From positions 1 through 64,000 of the forward strand of contig CAVPIM010000015.1 of NCBI GenBank assembly GCA_963704995.1: 64,000 bases of DNA, in the 5' to 3' direction. The notes under the pieces were generated by a model. It was given only the letters and a program-made list of their open reading frames with translations. It ran no database searches and was not told the DNA's origin. Shown one piece after another: positions 38,067 to 46,781 of this stretch; position 1 is the first letter of the stretch, and each line of letters starts with the position of its first letter. Source of the stretch: RYN-230 sp963704995. GTDB lineage: Bacteria; Actinomycetota; Actinomycetes; Streptosporangiales; Streptosporangiaceae. A program made the position numbers and the translations under genes.

Positions 38067-38108
38067 CCGGCAAGCACTTCCAGGGTAGCCCCATGGAGGC
38101 GGAGAGTA

Positions 38109-39530
38109 GTGGTTCCCTACGCAAGCTGGCTGTCATCTGGCGATAACGCCTGGCAGATGACAGCCGCAACACTGGTCGGCCTCATGAGCATCCCTGCCCT
38201 GGCTGTCTTGTACGGCGGCCTGGTGCAGAAGAAATGGGCCGTGAACACCATGATGATGGTGTTCTGCACGTTCTGCCTGGTGCTGATCACCTGGGCCCTG
38301 TGGGCCTACAAGATGGGCTTCGGCTCGCCCTGGATTGGTGGCAGCCTCCACTTGCTGGGTAAGCCGGGGGCGTCACTGGGCACCGGGGCGTTGGAAGGGC
38401 AGGGCAGCATTCCCCTGCTGAGCGCCGGCATGCCTCACTTCAGGATCCCGCAGTCGTCGGTGTTCTACTTCCAGTTCGTGTTTGCGGCGATCACCCCGAT
38501 CCTGTTCATCGGCAGCGTGCTGGGCCGGATCAAGTTCAGGGTCTGGCTCGTCTTCGTGCCGCTGTGGATCACGTTCGCTTACGCGGTCAACGCGTTCCTC
38601 CTCTGGGGTGGCGGCTTCTGGGCCGGCAAGGGCGCCCTGGACTTCTCCGGTGGTTACGTCATCCACCTCGCCGCGGGTGTGTCCGGGTTCGTGGCGGCCG
38701 CCGTCATCGGGCCGCGGCTGAAGCGCGACCGTGAGCACGCGGTCCCGAACAACCTGATGTTCGTCGCGGTCGGCGCCGGCATCCTGTGGCTCGGCTGGAA
38801 CGGCTTCAACGGCGGTGACCCGTACTTCGCAGGTTCCGACGCCGCTGCGGCCATCGTCAACACCAACCTGGCCACGGCGGTGGCCATGATGACCTGGATC
38901 ATCATGGACATGATCGGCGGCCCGGAGAAGAAGCCGACCTTCCTCGGCGGCCTCAACGGCATGATCTGCGGCCTGGTCGGCATCACCCCCGCGGCCGGTT
39001 ACGTCAACGGCTTCGGCGCGATCATCATCGGCCTCGTCTGCTCGGCCATCGTCTGGTTCGCGTGGAACTACCTCAGCAAGGTGCCGCCGTTCAACAAGGT
39101 CGATGACGCGCTGGGTGTCGTGTACACCCACGGCATCGCCGGGCTTTTCGGCGGACTCCTGGTCGGCTTGCTGGCCGACCCGAAGATGATCGTGTACCTC
39201 GGCATCGGCAAGAACCCGGTCAGCATCTCGGGCAGCGGCCTGTTCTACGGGCACGCCCACCAGTTGCTGGTCCAGCTGGGCGCCGCAGTCACGATCATCA
39301 TCTGGGACGGGCTGGTCACGTTCCTCATCCTCAAGGGGATCGGCCTGTTCACGAAGCTGCGGATGTCCGACGAGGAACTGGAGATCGGCGACGTCGCGAT
39401 CCACGGCGAGGAGGCGTACCCGTCGGAGGGGCTTGCCCTGTCGGGCGTGGGCGCCGCCCGGGCCGCCGAGCTGTCGGCCGGGAACCAGGTGCCCATGAAG
39501 GCGGAGACCTCACCGCCGTCGGAGGGCTGA
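38109..39530 (+). CDS. amt: ammonium transporter (Amt/MEP/Rh family)
   Basis: A 473-residue channel with 11 helices. FSGGYVIHLAAGVSGFVAAA holds the first pore His and VYTHGIAGLFGGLLVGLLAD the second. AVPNNLMFVAVGAGILWLGW FNGG is the conserved mid-protein signature. The cytoplasmic tail MSDEELEIGDVAIHGEEAYP is the usual Amt C-terminus that meets GlnK. It carries NH4+/NH3 into the cell under nitrogen limitation. GTG 38109 with GGAGGCGGAG just upstream. No glnK or glnD follows, unlike the common amt-glnK arrangement; the gene is alone and ends in a strong terminator. Confidence 0.93.
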   Translation: MVPYASWLSSGDNAWQMTAATLVGLMSIPALAVLYGGLVQKKWAVNTMMMVFCTFCLVLITWALWAYKMGFGSPWIGGSLHLLGKPGASLGTGALEGQGSIPLLSAGMPHFRIPQSSVFYFQFVFAAITPILFIGSVLGRIKFRVWLVFVPLWITFAYAVNAFLLWGGGFWAGKGALDFSGGYVIHLAAGVSGFVAAAVIGPRLKRDREHAVPNNLMFVAVGAGILWLGWNGFNGGDPYFAGSDAAAAIVNTNLATAVAMMTWIIMDMIGGPEKKPTFLGGLNGMICGLVGITPAAGYVNGFGAIIIGLVCSAIVWFAWNYLSKVPPFNKVDDALGVVYTHGIAGLFGGLLVGLLADPKMIVYLGIGKNPVSISGSGLFYGHAHQLLVQLGAAVTIIIWDGLVTFLILKGIGLFTKLRMSDEELEIGDVAIHGEEAYPSEGLALSGVGAARAAELSAGNQVPMKAETSPPSEG

Positions 39531-39559
39531 CCCGCCGCGCACGTCAGCGCGTGTTCCGC

Positions 39560-39604
39560 CCGGCGGCCCTCCCGCGAGCCCAGCGCCCGCGGGAGGGCCG
39601 CCGG
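39560..39604. terminator. 17-bp perfect stem terminator
   Basis: CCGGCGGCCCTCCCGCG (39560-39576) pairs perfectly with CGCGGGAGGGCCGCCGG (39588-39604), loop 11 nt, between the convergent amt and TPP-enzyme genes. It probably works in both directions. Confidence 0.8.
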
Positions 39605-39665
39605 CCTTGTAACGGCCCGCAACGAAAATCGCTTTCCCGCCCAGCCCTCCGCGGGTGAGGCGGCG

Positions 39666-41312
39666 TCAGTGGCCGCGGAAGGCTTCTTCCAGCCACCAGG
39701 CGCCGCGCGACGAGGTGACCTTGGCGTCGATCAGCAGGGGACGCTGCCGCGGGCCGTCCAGCCAGGCCCGCACCGGGCCGAGGTCGTCCGGGCTGCGCAC
39801 GGTCACCCCGTCACAGCCGAACCCGCGCCCGATCCCGGCCAGGTCGGCCGGGGGGAACCGGACCGTGTCCAGCGGGTGCCCGTCCGGCCCGAAGTGGTGC
39901 ACCTCGGCCCCGTACGCCTCGTCGTCGTAGACCACGATCAGCATGGGCAGCCCGAGCCGGGCCACCGTTTCCAGCTCGCTGACGGCCATCAGCGCCCCGC
40001 CGTCGCCGAGCGCGGCCACAGTCAGCCGGTCCGGGCGGGCGATCGCGGCCCCGATGGCCGACGGCAGGCCGAGCCCGATGGACTGGTAGGCCTGGGTGAA
40101 GCAGAACGCGTCCGCGTCGGGCACCGCGAGGTACATGCTCGGGTAGCCCATGAAGTTCCCCGAGTCCACGCTGACCGTGCGCTGCACCGGGAGCATGTCG
40201 TCCAGGGCGATGGTCAGCGTGCGCGGGTCGATCAGGCCGTCCCCGGTCTCGTCGGCGTACGGCACGTCACGCCACCGGACCTCGCGCCCGATCCGGCCGC
40301 GGACGTCGTCGGTGCGGTACCCGAGCCCGCTGCCGAAGCGGTCCCCGAGCGCGGCCAGCGCGGCGCGGGCCGTCTGCGCTACGTCGCCGAGCACGCCCAG
40401 CTGCACCGGCCGGTGCGCGCCGAGCGCCGCCACGTCGTCGTCCACCTGGACCACGGTGGCCTCCGGGCCGATCAGGGTGCCGTGCCGCATGGTCCACATG
40501 TTGAGCGAGCAGCCCCAGCCCACGATCAGGTCCGCCTCGCGGATCAGCCCGGCGGCCAGCGGGGAGGCGAAGCCGCCGCTCACGTCCAGGTCCCACGGGC
40601 TGCCGCGGAACAGGCCCCGGGCCGCGGCCGACGTGGCCAGCAGCGCGCCGCAGGCCTCGGCGAGCCGTTCCAGGTCCGGGCCGGCCCGCGCGACCCTGGC
40701 CCCCCGGCCGGCCACGAACACCGGCCGCCTGGCCCGGGCCAGCAGACCGGCCAGGGCGTCCGCCGCGTCTGCGGCGGGCGCGACCGGGCCGAGCACCGGC
40801 CCGGCCGGGGGCGGCTGCCGGTCACAGTCGCCGGCCTGCACGTCGAGGGGCAGGGCCAGGATCACCGTGCGGCGCTGCGCGGCCGCCGTGTGGTAGGCCC
40901 GCGCGGTGTCGGCCGCGGCCGAGGCGGGGGAGTGCAGCCGCTCGGGCACCGCGCCCACCGCCGAGGCCAGGGCGGCCACGTCGATGCGGAAGTTGGACCG
41001 GACCGCCGCGGCCGCCACGTCCGCCGCGAGCACCAGCAGCGGGGTCCGGCTCTTGGCCGCCTCGGTGATGCCGGTCATCGCGTTGGTCAGCCCGGGGCCC
41101 TGGTGCACGCTGAGCAGGCCGGTCCGGCCCGCGGTCCGGGCCCAGCCGTCGGCCATGCTGGCCGCGCCGCCCTCGTGCCGGGCGGCGATGTACCGGGCGC
41201 CCTGGCTGACCAGGGCGTTGGTGACGTGGAAGTTGCCGCTGCCGACCACGCCGAACACGGTGTCCGCGCCCAGCCCGGCCAGGGTCGCGGCGACAGCCTC
41301 GGTGACCCGCAT
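39666..41312 (-). CDS. thiamine-pyrophosphate-dependent enzyme, acetolactate synthase-like
   Basis: A 548-residue ThDP enzyme. The N-terminal Pyr domain has DTVFGVVGSGNFHVTNALVS and RHEGGAASMADGWARTAGRT, with the conserved catalytic Glu in RHEGGA. A Rossmann-like middle domain follows. The PP domain has LGLPSAIGAAIARPDRLTVA, then LGDGGALMAVSELETVARLG, the GDG Mg/ThDP motif, though the distal Asn is changed. It would decarboxylate or condense a 2-oxo acid; the product cannot be assigned. ATG 41312; the stop of the cyclase gene lies five bases upstream, so they form an operon. Confidence 0.82.
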   Translation of the reverse strand: MRVTEAVAATLAGLGADTVFGVVGSGNFHVTNALVSQGARYIAARHEGGAASMADGWARTAGRTGLLSVHQGPGLTNAMTGITEAAKSRTPLLVLAADVAAAAVRSNFRIDVAALASAVGAVPERLHSPASAAADTARAYHTAAAQRRTVILALPLDVQAGDCDRQPPPAGPVLGPVAPAADAADALAGLLARARRPVFVAGRGARVARAGPDLERLAEACGALLATSAAARGLFRGSPWDLDVSGGFASPLAAGLIREADLIVGWGCSLNMWTMRHGTLIGPEATVVQVDDDVAALGAHRPVQLGVLGDVAQTARAALAALGDRFGSGLGYRTDDVRGRIGREVRWRDVPYADETGDGLIDPRTLTIALDDMLPVQRTVSVDSGNFMGYPSMYLAVPDADAFCFTQAYQSIGLGLPSAIGAAIARPDRLTVAALGDGGALMAVSELETVARLGLPMLIVVYDDEAYGAEVHHFGPDGHPLDTVRFPPADLAGIGRGFGCDGVTVRSPDDLGPVRAWLDGPRQRPLLIDAKVTSSRGAWWLEEAFRGH

Positions 41313-41317
41313 CCGCG

Positions 41318-42094
41318 TCAGGCGCGCTCGATGAGGGCGATGGCCCGGCACGGGCTGCCCGAGCCGCCGGTGATCGGCAGCGGCCCGGCGATGACCACCG
41401 CGCCACGCGGCGGCAGCAGGGCCAGGTTCTGCAGCTGGGTGAGCCCGTACTTGCCGGCGCCCAGCAAGGATGCGTGGCACGGGAACGGCGGGTCGAACGA
41501 GTGGGCCGTGCCCGCGTCGGTGCCGACGGTCTCCACGCCCAGCCCGATGATCGACTCGCTGGCGGCCAGCCACTGCGCGCACGCCACCGAGATGCCGGGG
41601 GTGTGCGGCCCGGTCTCGCTGGCGTTCAGGAACGCTTCCTGGCTGGAGGATCTCGCGTCCCAGCCGGTCCGGTACAGCAGCCAGCCGCCCTCGGGCAGCG
41701 GGCCGTGCTCGGCCTCCCAGCTCTGCACGTGCTCGATCTCGAGCAGGAAGTCGGGGTCGGCGGCGGCCTGGGCGGTGAAGTCGAGCACCACGGCCGGGGC
41801 GATCAGCCGGTCCACCGGGACCTGGGCCACGTCCGCGCCGTCCTTGCCCGTCACCCAGTGCACCGGCGCGTCGAAGTGGGTGCCGGTGTGCTCGCCGGTG
41901 CTGATGTCGTTCCAGTACCAGGCGGGGCCGCGGTCGTCGTAGCGGCTGATCTCGTGCAGCGAGAACGTGGCCGTGTTGCCGAACGGCTCGGGGAGGCGGA
42001 TGACGGGCGTGGTGTCGTTGAGCGGCGCGGTCAGGTCGATGACCTGGATGCCGCCGTCCCTGATCGCGGTGGTCAGGTCAGTGAGCAGGGACAT
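41318..42094 (-). CDS. cyclase-family metal-dependent hydrolase (kynurenine formamidase-like)
   Basis: A 258-residue protein of the PF04199 cyclase family. STGEHTGTHFDAPVHWVTGK holds the HxGTHxDxPxH metal-binding motif, and GIGVETVGTD-like GLGVETVGTDAG with a late PPFPCHASLL follows. Relatives hydrolyse amides or lactones such as N-formylkynurenine or act in isatin degradation. Paired with the ThDP enzyme it may open a ring or lactone before 2-oxo acid decarboxylation, which is inference. ATG 42094 start. Confidence 0.82.
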   Translation of the reverse strand: MSLLTDLTTAIRDGGIQVIDLTAPLNDTTPVIRLPEPFGNTATFSLHEISRYDDRGPAWYWNDISTGEHTGTHFDAPVHWVTGKDGADVAQVPVDRLIAPAVVLDFTAQAAADPDFLLEIEHVQSWEAEHGPLPEGGWLLYRTGWDARSSSQEAFLNASETGPHTPGISVACAQWLAASESIIGLGVETVGTDAGTAHSFDPPFPCHASLLGAGKYGLTQLQNLALLPPRGAVVIAGPLPITGGSGSPCRAIALIERA

Positions 42095-42184
42095 GGCAGG
42101 GAGCTCCTGTCTTCGGTGCTGGCTGGCGGGGGACCGCGCTGCCGTTCTACACCAGTCGCAGGCGGCCCGAAGGCTTCGGGAGTC

Positions 42185-42202
42185 ATGTTATAGTCATAAC
42201 AT
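42185..42202 (+). promoter_or_regulatory. palindromic operator with -10 box at the antitoxin start
   Basis: ATGTTAT (42185-42191), spacer AGTC, ATAACAT (42196-42202) is a perfect 7-bp-arm palindrome that includes the first two bases of the antitoxin ATG at 42201. TATAGT (42190-42195) inside it is a good -10 box, so transcription would begin at or near the ATG, predicting leaderless mRNA and autorepression. Confidence 0.6.
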
Positions 42203-42521
42203 GGCGGAGAAGAAGGCGGTGCTGAACGTCACGGTGGATGAGTCGCTGGCCGAGGACGTGCGGCGGGCGGCCAAGCTGGAGCACACCACGATCTCCAGCG
42301 TGGTCGAGCGTGCCCTGCGCGAGCAACTGTCCTGGGAGCTCAAGCGCCTGGACGGCATCCGGGCCATCGATGCGTACTACCAGGAGCACGGCTACCCGAC
42401 GCCGGAGGAGGTGGCTGAGGCCAAGGCGCGAGTGGATGAGGAGCACCGGCTGCTGGAGGAGGCCCGGGCGTACAACGCCGCGCATGGCAACGTCTTCCGC
42501 CGTGAAGACTGGGACCTCTGA
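42201..42521 (+). CDS. ribbon-helix-helix-type antitoxin
   Basis: A 106-residue protein. The N-terminus AVLNVTVDESLAEDVRRAAK followed by TTISSVVERALREQLSW is a ribbon-helix-helix DNA-binding domain. The acidic helical rest (PTPEEVAEAKARVDEEHRLL) would wrap around and block a toxin. It is followed by a PIN-type toxin gene with one-base TGATG overlap. The start ATG 42201 has no ribosome site and sits right after a -10 box, consistent with a leaderless transcript. Likely binds the palindrome at its own start. Confidence 0.75.
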   Translation: MAEKKAVLNVTVDESLAEDVRRAAKLEHTTISSVVERALREQLSWELKRLDGIRAIDAYYQEHGYPTPEEVAEAKARVDEEHRLLEEARAYNAAHGNVFRREDWDL

Positions 42522-42912
42522 TGGAACAGGTGCGTCTACGACAGTGGGGCGCTCATCGCCATCGAGCCGCAGCCGCGACAGCGCTCAGGTCGAAGATCAC
42601 CAGGTGCGGCTCGACCGCGGAGACCACATCATCGTGCCGGCGCCCGTGGCGGCACAGGTCGTCCGCGACCCGCGCCGCCAGGCCCGGTTAATGCTCACTC
42701 TCCGGAGCTGCGACATCGTCCCCTTCGAGCGGAGCTGACGCTGCGCCGGTAGGACGAGTTGCTGGCGCTGATCCGGTACCTCCGACGTGGTGGACGGCTT
42801 CGTTGCCGTCAAGGCGGCGGAGACCGGCGCGACCGTCATCACTTCAGACCCGGGCGACATCCGCCATCTGCTGAGCACGCTGGGGCTGCGGCTGCCGGTG
42901 CTGAAGCCCTGA
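42521..42912 (+). pseudogene. PIN-domain (VapC-like) toxin, frame-broken
   Basis: VYDSGALIAIE (first catalytic Asp) appears in a shifted frame ten codons after the ATG. EDHQVRLDRGDHIIVPAPVA, then AQVVRDPRRQARLMLTL follow in another frame. DVVDGFVAVKAAETGATVIT and SDPGDIRHLLSTL (last acidic pair) close the fold in a third. All PIN elements are present in order, but at least two or three frame breaks disrupt them. If real, the toxin is dead while the antitoxin is intact. The role would be RNA cleavage. Confidence 0.7.
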
Positions 42913-42916
42913 GCGG

Positions 42917-43789
42917 TCAGAGGCTGGCGACGGCGGGGATGACCTCGCTGCCGATGACCTCGAGCGGGGTGATGTCCCAGACGTTGGCGCACCCGCCGAT
43001 CGCGGCGCTGAAGCCCATCCCGGCCAGCGCGCCGAGCTGGTCCACGACCTGGGCCGCGTTCTCGCCCTTCGGGCCGACGTCGTAGAGGAAGTAGACGGTC
43101 TTCTCGATCTCGTCGTAGTCCCGGCCCTCGGCCTCGCAGTGCCCGCGCAGCACGTCCAGCTTGCGGGCCAGGTCGGGCCCGGGGAACAGGTTGCAGGCCT
43201 GGGCGTAGCGGGCCACCAGGCGCAGCGTCTTCTTCTCACCCGACCCGCCGATCAGGATGGGCGGGTGCGGCTGCGACAGCGGCCGCGGCGAGTTGAGCGG
43301 CCGCTCCAGCTGGTAGTGCCGCCCGTGGAACGGCGTTTCGTCGCCGCGGAACATCTGCAGGCAAATCTGCAGCGTCTCCTCCAGCCGCTCGAACCGCTCG
43401 GCGAGGGGCGGGAACGGGATGCCGAGCCCGCGGGATTCCTCCTCGTTCCAGGCCGCGCCGATGCCGAGGCAGGCCCGGCCGCCGGACAGCACGTCCAGCG
43501 TGGTGATGATCTTCGCGAGGATGCCCGGGTTGCGGTACGTCACGCCGGTGACCAGCGTCAGCAGCCTGGCCCGGGAGCTGTTCGCGGCCAGGTAGCCGAG
43601 CGTCGTGTAGGCCTCGAGCATCTCCAGCTCGGGCGCCCCGATCGGCCCGATCTGGAAGAAGTGGTCCATCACGGCCAGGTAGTCGAAGCCGGCGTCGTCG
43701 GCGGTGCGGGCCACGGTGGCCAGGTCCGCGCCGAGGTGGGCCGGGCCGCCGGGGGTGGTGAAGTCTGGGATCTGCAGGCCGATCTTCAC
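42917..43789 (-). CDS. LLM-class F420-dependent oxidoreductase
   Basis: A 290-residue TIM-barrel protein of the luciferase-like monooxygenase class. KIGLQIPDFTTPGG, TADDAGFDYLAVMDHFFQIG, LLTLVTGVTYRNPGILAKII, RACLGIGAAWNEEESRGLGI and HPPILIGGSGEKKTLRLVAR are typical of the F420-dependent subgroup in actinobacteria. The Asn/Gly loops for coenzyme F420 fit this call; the substrate is unknown. GTG 43789 is used; the longer frame upstream covers the divergent hydrolase. Convergent with the toxin gene by four bases. Confidence 0.85.
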   Translation of the reverse strand: MKIGLQIPDFTTPGGPAHLGADLATVARTADDAGFDYLAVMDHFFQIGPIGAPELEMLEAYTTLGYLAANSSRARLLTLVTGVTYRNPGILAKIITTLDVLSGGRACLGIGAAWNEEESRGLGIPFPPLAERFERLEETLQICLQMFRGDETPFHGRHYQLERPLNSPRPLSQPHPPILIGGSGEKKTLRLVARYAQACNLFPGPDLARKLDVLRGHCEAEGRDYDEIEKTVYFLYDVGPKGENAAQVVDQLGALAGMGFSAAIGGCANVWDITPLEVIGSEVIPAVASL

Positions 43790-43906
43790 GCGGCTGCCTC
43801 TCTTCGCGCGGCTGCTTCCAGAACGAGACTCTTTCACACGCCCCGGCGCGCACGCCGGCTGGCCTGGCGTGTGACGAGGCCCCCGGGTATCGCGCAGAAT
43901 GGGAGC

Positions 43907-44698
43907 ATGACTGGACCCGTTGTGAAGGCGCTGACCCTGGTGACCGAGGACGGGATCCCCATCGACGCCGTGCATCTCCCCGGCCCCACCGACGTGGGGT
44001 TCGTTATTGCCCATGGTTTCACGCTGTCCTGGCAGCACGGCGCGGTCTGGAAGGTGGCCAGCAGGCTGCGCCAGGCGGGCGGGGTGGTGTCGTTCGACTT
44101 CCGCGGCCACGGCCGGTCCGGCGGGCTGTCCACGCTCGGGGACCGGGAGATCAAGGACCTCGACGTGGCGGTGGCCTACGCCCGGGAGCTGGGTTACCGG
44201 CGGATCGCGGCGGTCGGGTTCTCGATGGGGGCCTCGGTCGTGATGCGGTACGCGGGGCTGGTCGGCGGGCTGGACGCCGCGGTGTCGGTGAGCGGGCCAG
44301 GGCACTGGTACTACCGCGGCACCAAGCCGATGCGCCGGGTGCACTTCGCGGTGGAGCGCCGTGTGGGCCGGGCCATCACCCGGACCTGGCTGAAGACGCG
44401 GATCAGCCCGTCCGGGTGGGACCCGGTGCCGGTCCCGCCCGACGAGGCCGCGGCGATGATCGCGCCCATCCCGCTGCTCGTCGTGCACGGCGACCAGGAC
44501 CCCTACTTCCCCGTCGATCACGGCCAGCGGCTGTACGACGCGGCCCGCGAGCCTAAGGAGCTGTGGATCGAGCCCGGCTTCGGGCACGCGGAGTCAGGCG
44601 CTGAGGGGCCGCTGCTGGACCGGATCGCGGCGTGGGTGCGGGAGCACGCGCTAGTCCCGGAGACTGTCTCCGGTGTCGGGGTCGAAGAAATGCAGTGA
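43907..44698 (+). CDS. alpha/beta hydrolase
   Basis: A 263-residue alpha/beta hydrolase. GFVIAHGFTLSWQHGAVWKV gives the oxyanion region, FDFRGHGRSGGLSTLGDREI the following loop, IAAVGFSMGASVVMRYAGL the nucleophile elbow with Ser. LLVVHGDQDPYFPVDH holds the acid, and FGHAESGAEG the catalytic His. Likely an esterase or acyl hydrolase of the cytoplasm. ATG 43907, with GGGAG directly upstream. Its 3' end overlaps the 3' end of the convergent ABC ATPase gene by 48 bp. Confidence 0.85.
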   Translation: MTGPVVKALTLVTEDGIPIDAVHLPGPTDVGFVIAHGFTLSWQHGAVWKVASRLRQAGGVVSFDFRGHGRSGGLSTLGDREIKDLDVAVAYARELGYRRIAAVGFSMGASVVMRYAGLVGGLDAAVSVSGPGHWYYRGTKPMRRVHFAVERRVGRAITRTWLKTRISPSGWDPVPVPPDEAAAMIAPIPLLVVHGDQDPYFPVDHGQRLYDAAREPKELWIEPGFGHAESGAEGPLLDRIAAWVREHALVPETVSGVGVEEMQ

Positions 44699-45860
44699 GT
44701 CCAGGTCCACGTGGATCCGGGCCCGCTCGCCCTCGCGGATCGCGGTCCTGGGGTCCAGCCGGGCGATGATCGCCGGGATCTGCGGGACCTCCTCGATCTC
44801 GGCCGCGTCCGGCTCGCTGTCCCCGATGGCCACCGCGGCCACCTGGAGCGGCGGCACGCCCACCGTGCAGTGCGCGTTGACCTCCGCGCCGAGCTCCTCG
44901 CGCAGCTCGACCGACACCTCGAGCACGGACTCCGGCGCCGCGTCCGGGCACCAGCGCCGCGTCCTCCAGGTTCTCCGGGCGGATCCCGACCACCACCGTG
45001 CGGCCCAGGTACTTCTCCAGCGCCCCATGCTGGCGGACCACCCCCGGCGGGACCCGCAGGCGGTGCGCGCCGAAGATCACCTCGGGGCCGCCCGGGCCTG
45101 AGTCGTCCGCCCCGCGTTCCAGGGTCGCCTCGATCAGGTTCATCGCGGGCGAGCCGATGAACCCGGCCACGAACAGGTTGGCGGGCCGCCGGTAGAGCTC
45201 CTGCGGCGCGGCGACCTGCTGGAGCACGCCGTGCCGCAGCACGGCCACCCGGCTGCCCAGCGTCATGGCCTCGGTCTGGTCGTGGGTCACGTAGATCGTG
45301 GTCACCCCGAGCGAGCGCTGCAGCCTGGCGATCTCGGCGCGCATCTGCACCCGGAGCTTGGCGTCCAGGTTGGACAGCGGCTCGTCCATCAGGAACGCGC
45401 GGGGCTGGCGGACGATGGCCCGGCCCATCGCGACCCGCTGCCGCTGCCCGCCGGACAGCTGCCGGGGCTTGCGGCCCAGCAGCTCCTCCAGTTCCAGGAT
45501 GCGCGCGGCCTCGTCGACCCGGCGGCGGATCTCCTGCTTCGGGGTCTTGCGGTACTTCAGGCTGAACGCCATGTTGTCCCGCACGGTCAGGTGCGGGTAC
45601 AGGGCGTAGCTCTGGAACACCATCGCGATGTCCCGGTCGCGCGGCTCCATGTCGTTGACCGGCTGGCCGTCGATGAGGATGGTGCCCTCGGTGATCTCCT
45701 CCAGGCCGGCCACCATGCGCAGCGCCGTGGTCTTGCCGCAGCCGGACGGGCCGACCAGCACCATGAGCTCGCCGTCGGCGATGGACAGGTCCAGCGACCG
45801 GACCGCGGTGGTCCCGTCCTGGTAGCGCTTGGTGATGCTCTCGAGTGCGATCCTCGACAC
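44651..45860 (-). CDS. sugar ABC transporter ATPase (UgpC/MsmK type), one frame break
   Basis: The ATPase core is intact: VLVGPSGCGKTTALRMVAGL, DIAMVFQSYALYPHLTVRDN, LSGGQRQRVAMGRAIVRQPR, AFLMDEPLSNLDAKLRVQMR, YVTHDQTEAMTLGSRVAVL. The C-terminal regulatory TOBE part begins RTVVVGIRPENLEDAALV. One extra base near 44948 shifts the frame; the correct continuation, ESVLEVSVELREELGAEVNA then LHFFDPDTGDSLRD, ends at 44651. It powers the CUT1 importer encoded upstream and could serve other sugar systems. ATG 45860, ten bases after the lactonase gene. Possibly a sequencing error. Confidence 0.82.
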
Positions 45861-45870
45861 TGGTGTCTCC

Positions 45871-46781
45871 CTATCCGCCGAACTGTCCCGCGGGCTGGCC
45901 CCGGACGCCCTGGAGCGCTGCGTCCCGGTGCCGCTCGACCCGGGCGTGCAGCAGGTGCCCGGCCAGCGGTTCCGCGGCCCGCTGCGCCGGTGTCATGTCC
46001 TCCCACGCCGTGGTGACGTACAGGTCCGCCAGGTCCGGGCCGCCGAAGGCCGGGCAGGACGGCTGGGACACCGGGACCGGCAGCTCGGCCAGCAGCCCGC
46101 CGTCGGCCGAGTACCGGCGCACCGCCTGGCCGCCCCAGAACGCCACCCACAGGCAGCCCCCGCTGTCCACCACCAGGCCGTCCGGGATGCCGTGCTCGGG
46201 CGGCGGCTGGACCAGATCCCGCGGGGCGCCCAGCGTGCCGGCGGCCAGGTCGCACGGGAAGGCGCGGATCCGCGGCCGCGGCTCGCCGGAGTCGATGTAG
46301 TAGAACGTGCCGCCGTCCGGGCTCCAGCCCAGGCCGTTGGACTCGGTCACCCCGTCCAGCACCACGGTGATCTCGCCGCCGGGGTCGAGCCGGTACAGCG
46401 CGCCCGCCGCCGGGCCGCCGGTCCGCGGCCACCGTGCCGGCCCAGAACCGGCCCGCCGGGTCGCACACCCCGTCGTTGAACCGGACGTCGGCCAGCATGC
46501 CGGCGGCCGCCACGGCCCGCCGTCCGGCTGCCCGTCCGCAGCCGACCAGCCGGAACCCGTCCGCCGCGGCGAGCACGTACCCCCCGCCGGCCCGCGGCGC
46601 GGCCGCGCCGACCGCGACCCCGGCCGTGTGGAACACCTCGTCGCCCGCGCCTGGCCGGTACCGGTGCAGGTGCCCGGCCAGGATGTCCACCCACATCAGG
46701 GCTGCCGGCGGCCGCGTCCCAGAACGGCCGCTCGCCGAGTTCCGCCCGGGCCGGCACGGCCACTTCCCACGACACGCTCAT
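45871..46781 (-). pseudogene. SMP-30/gluconolactonase family protein, frame-broken
   Basis: The start (SWEVAVPARAELGERPFWDA) lies in one frame. After a shift near 46715, MWVDILAGHLHRYRPGAGDE and MLADVRFNDGVCDPAGRFWA (metal-binding Asn-Asp) lie in another. After a second shift near 46405, VLDGVTESNGLGWSPDGGTF (metal Asn) and IPDGLVVDSGGCLWVAFWGG (metal Asp) finish the six-bladed propeller. The metal site residues Glu, Asn and Asp are all present. Expected reaction: opening of a sugar lactone to the aldonic acid, placed between dehydrogenase and dehydratase steps. The start overlaps the permease stop as ATGA. Confidence 0.78.

Larger units (their letters stand above)
36955..38108. other. 1.15-kb intergenic region between lacI and amt
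   Basis: No protein gene is convincing: all open frames are Arg/Pro/Gly-rich GC artefacts. The region holds a 21-bp tandem repeat (37277-37354) and hairpins next to amt (37975-38066), both listed separately. Promoters for two divergent transcripts must lie here. Confidence 0.55.

Noticed and set aside
39669..41942. A 757-codon plus-strand open frame opposite the ThDP enzyme and cyclase
   Set aside because: Low-complexity Arg/Gly/His composition; the opposite strand has full conserved motifs.
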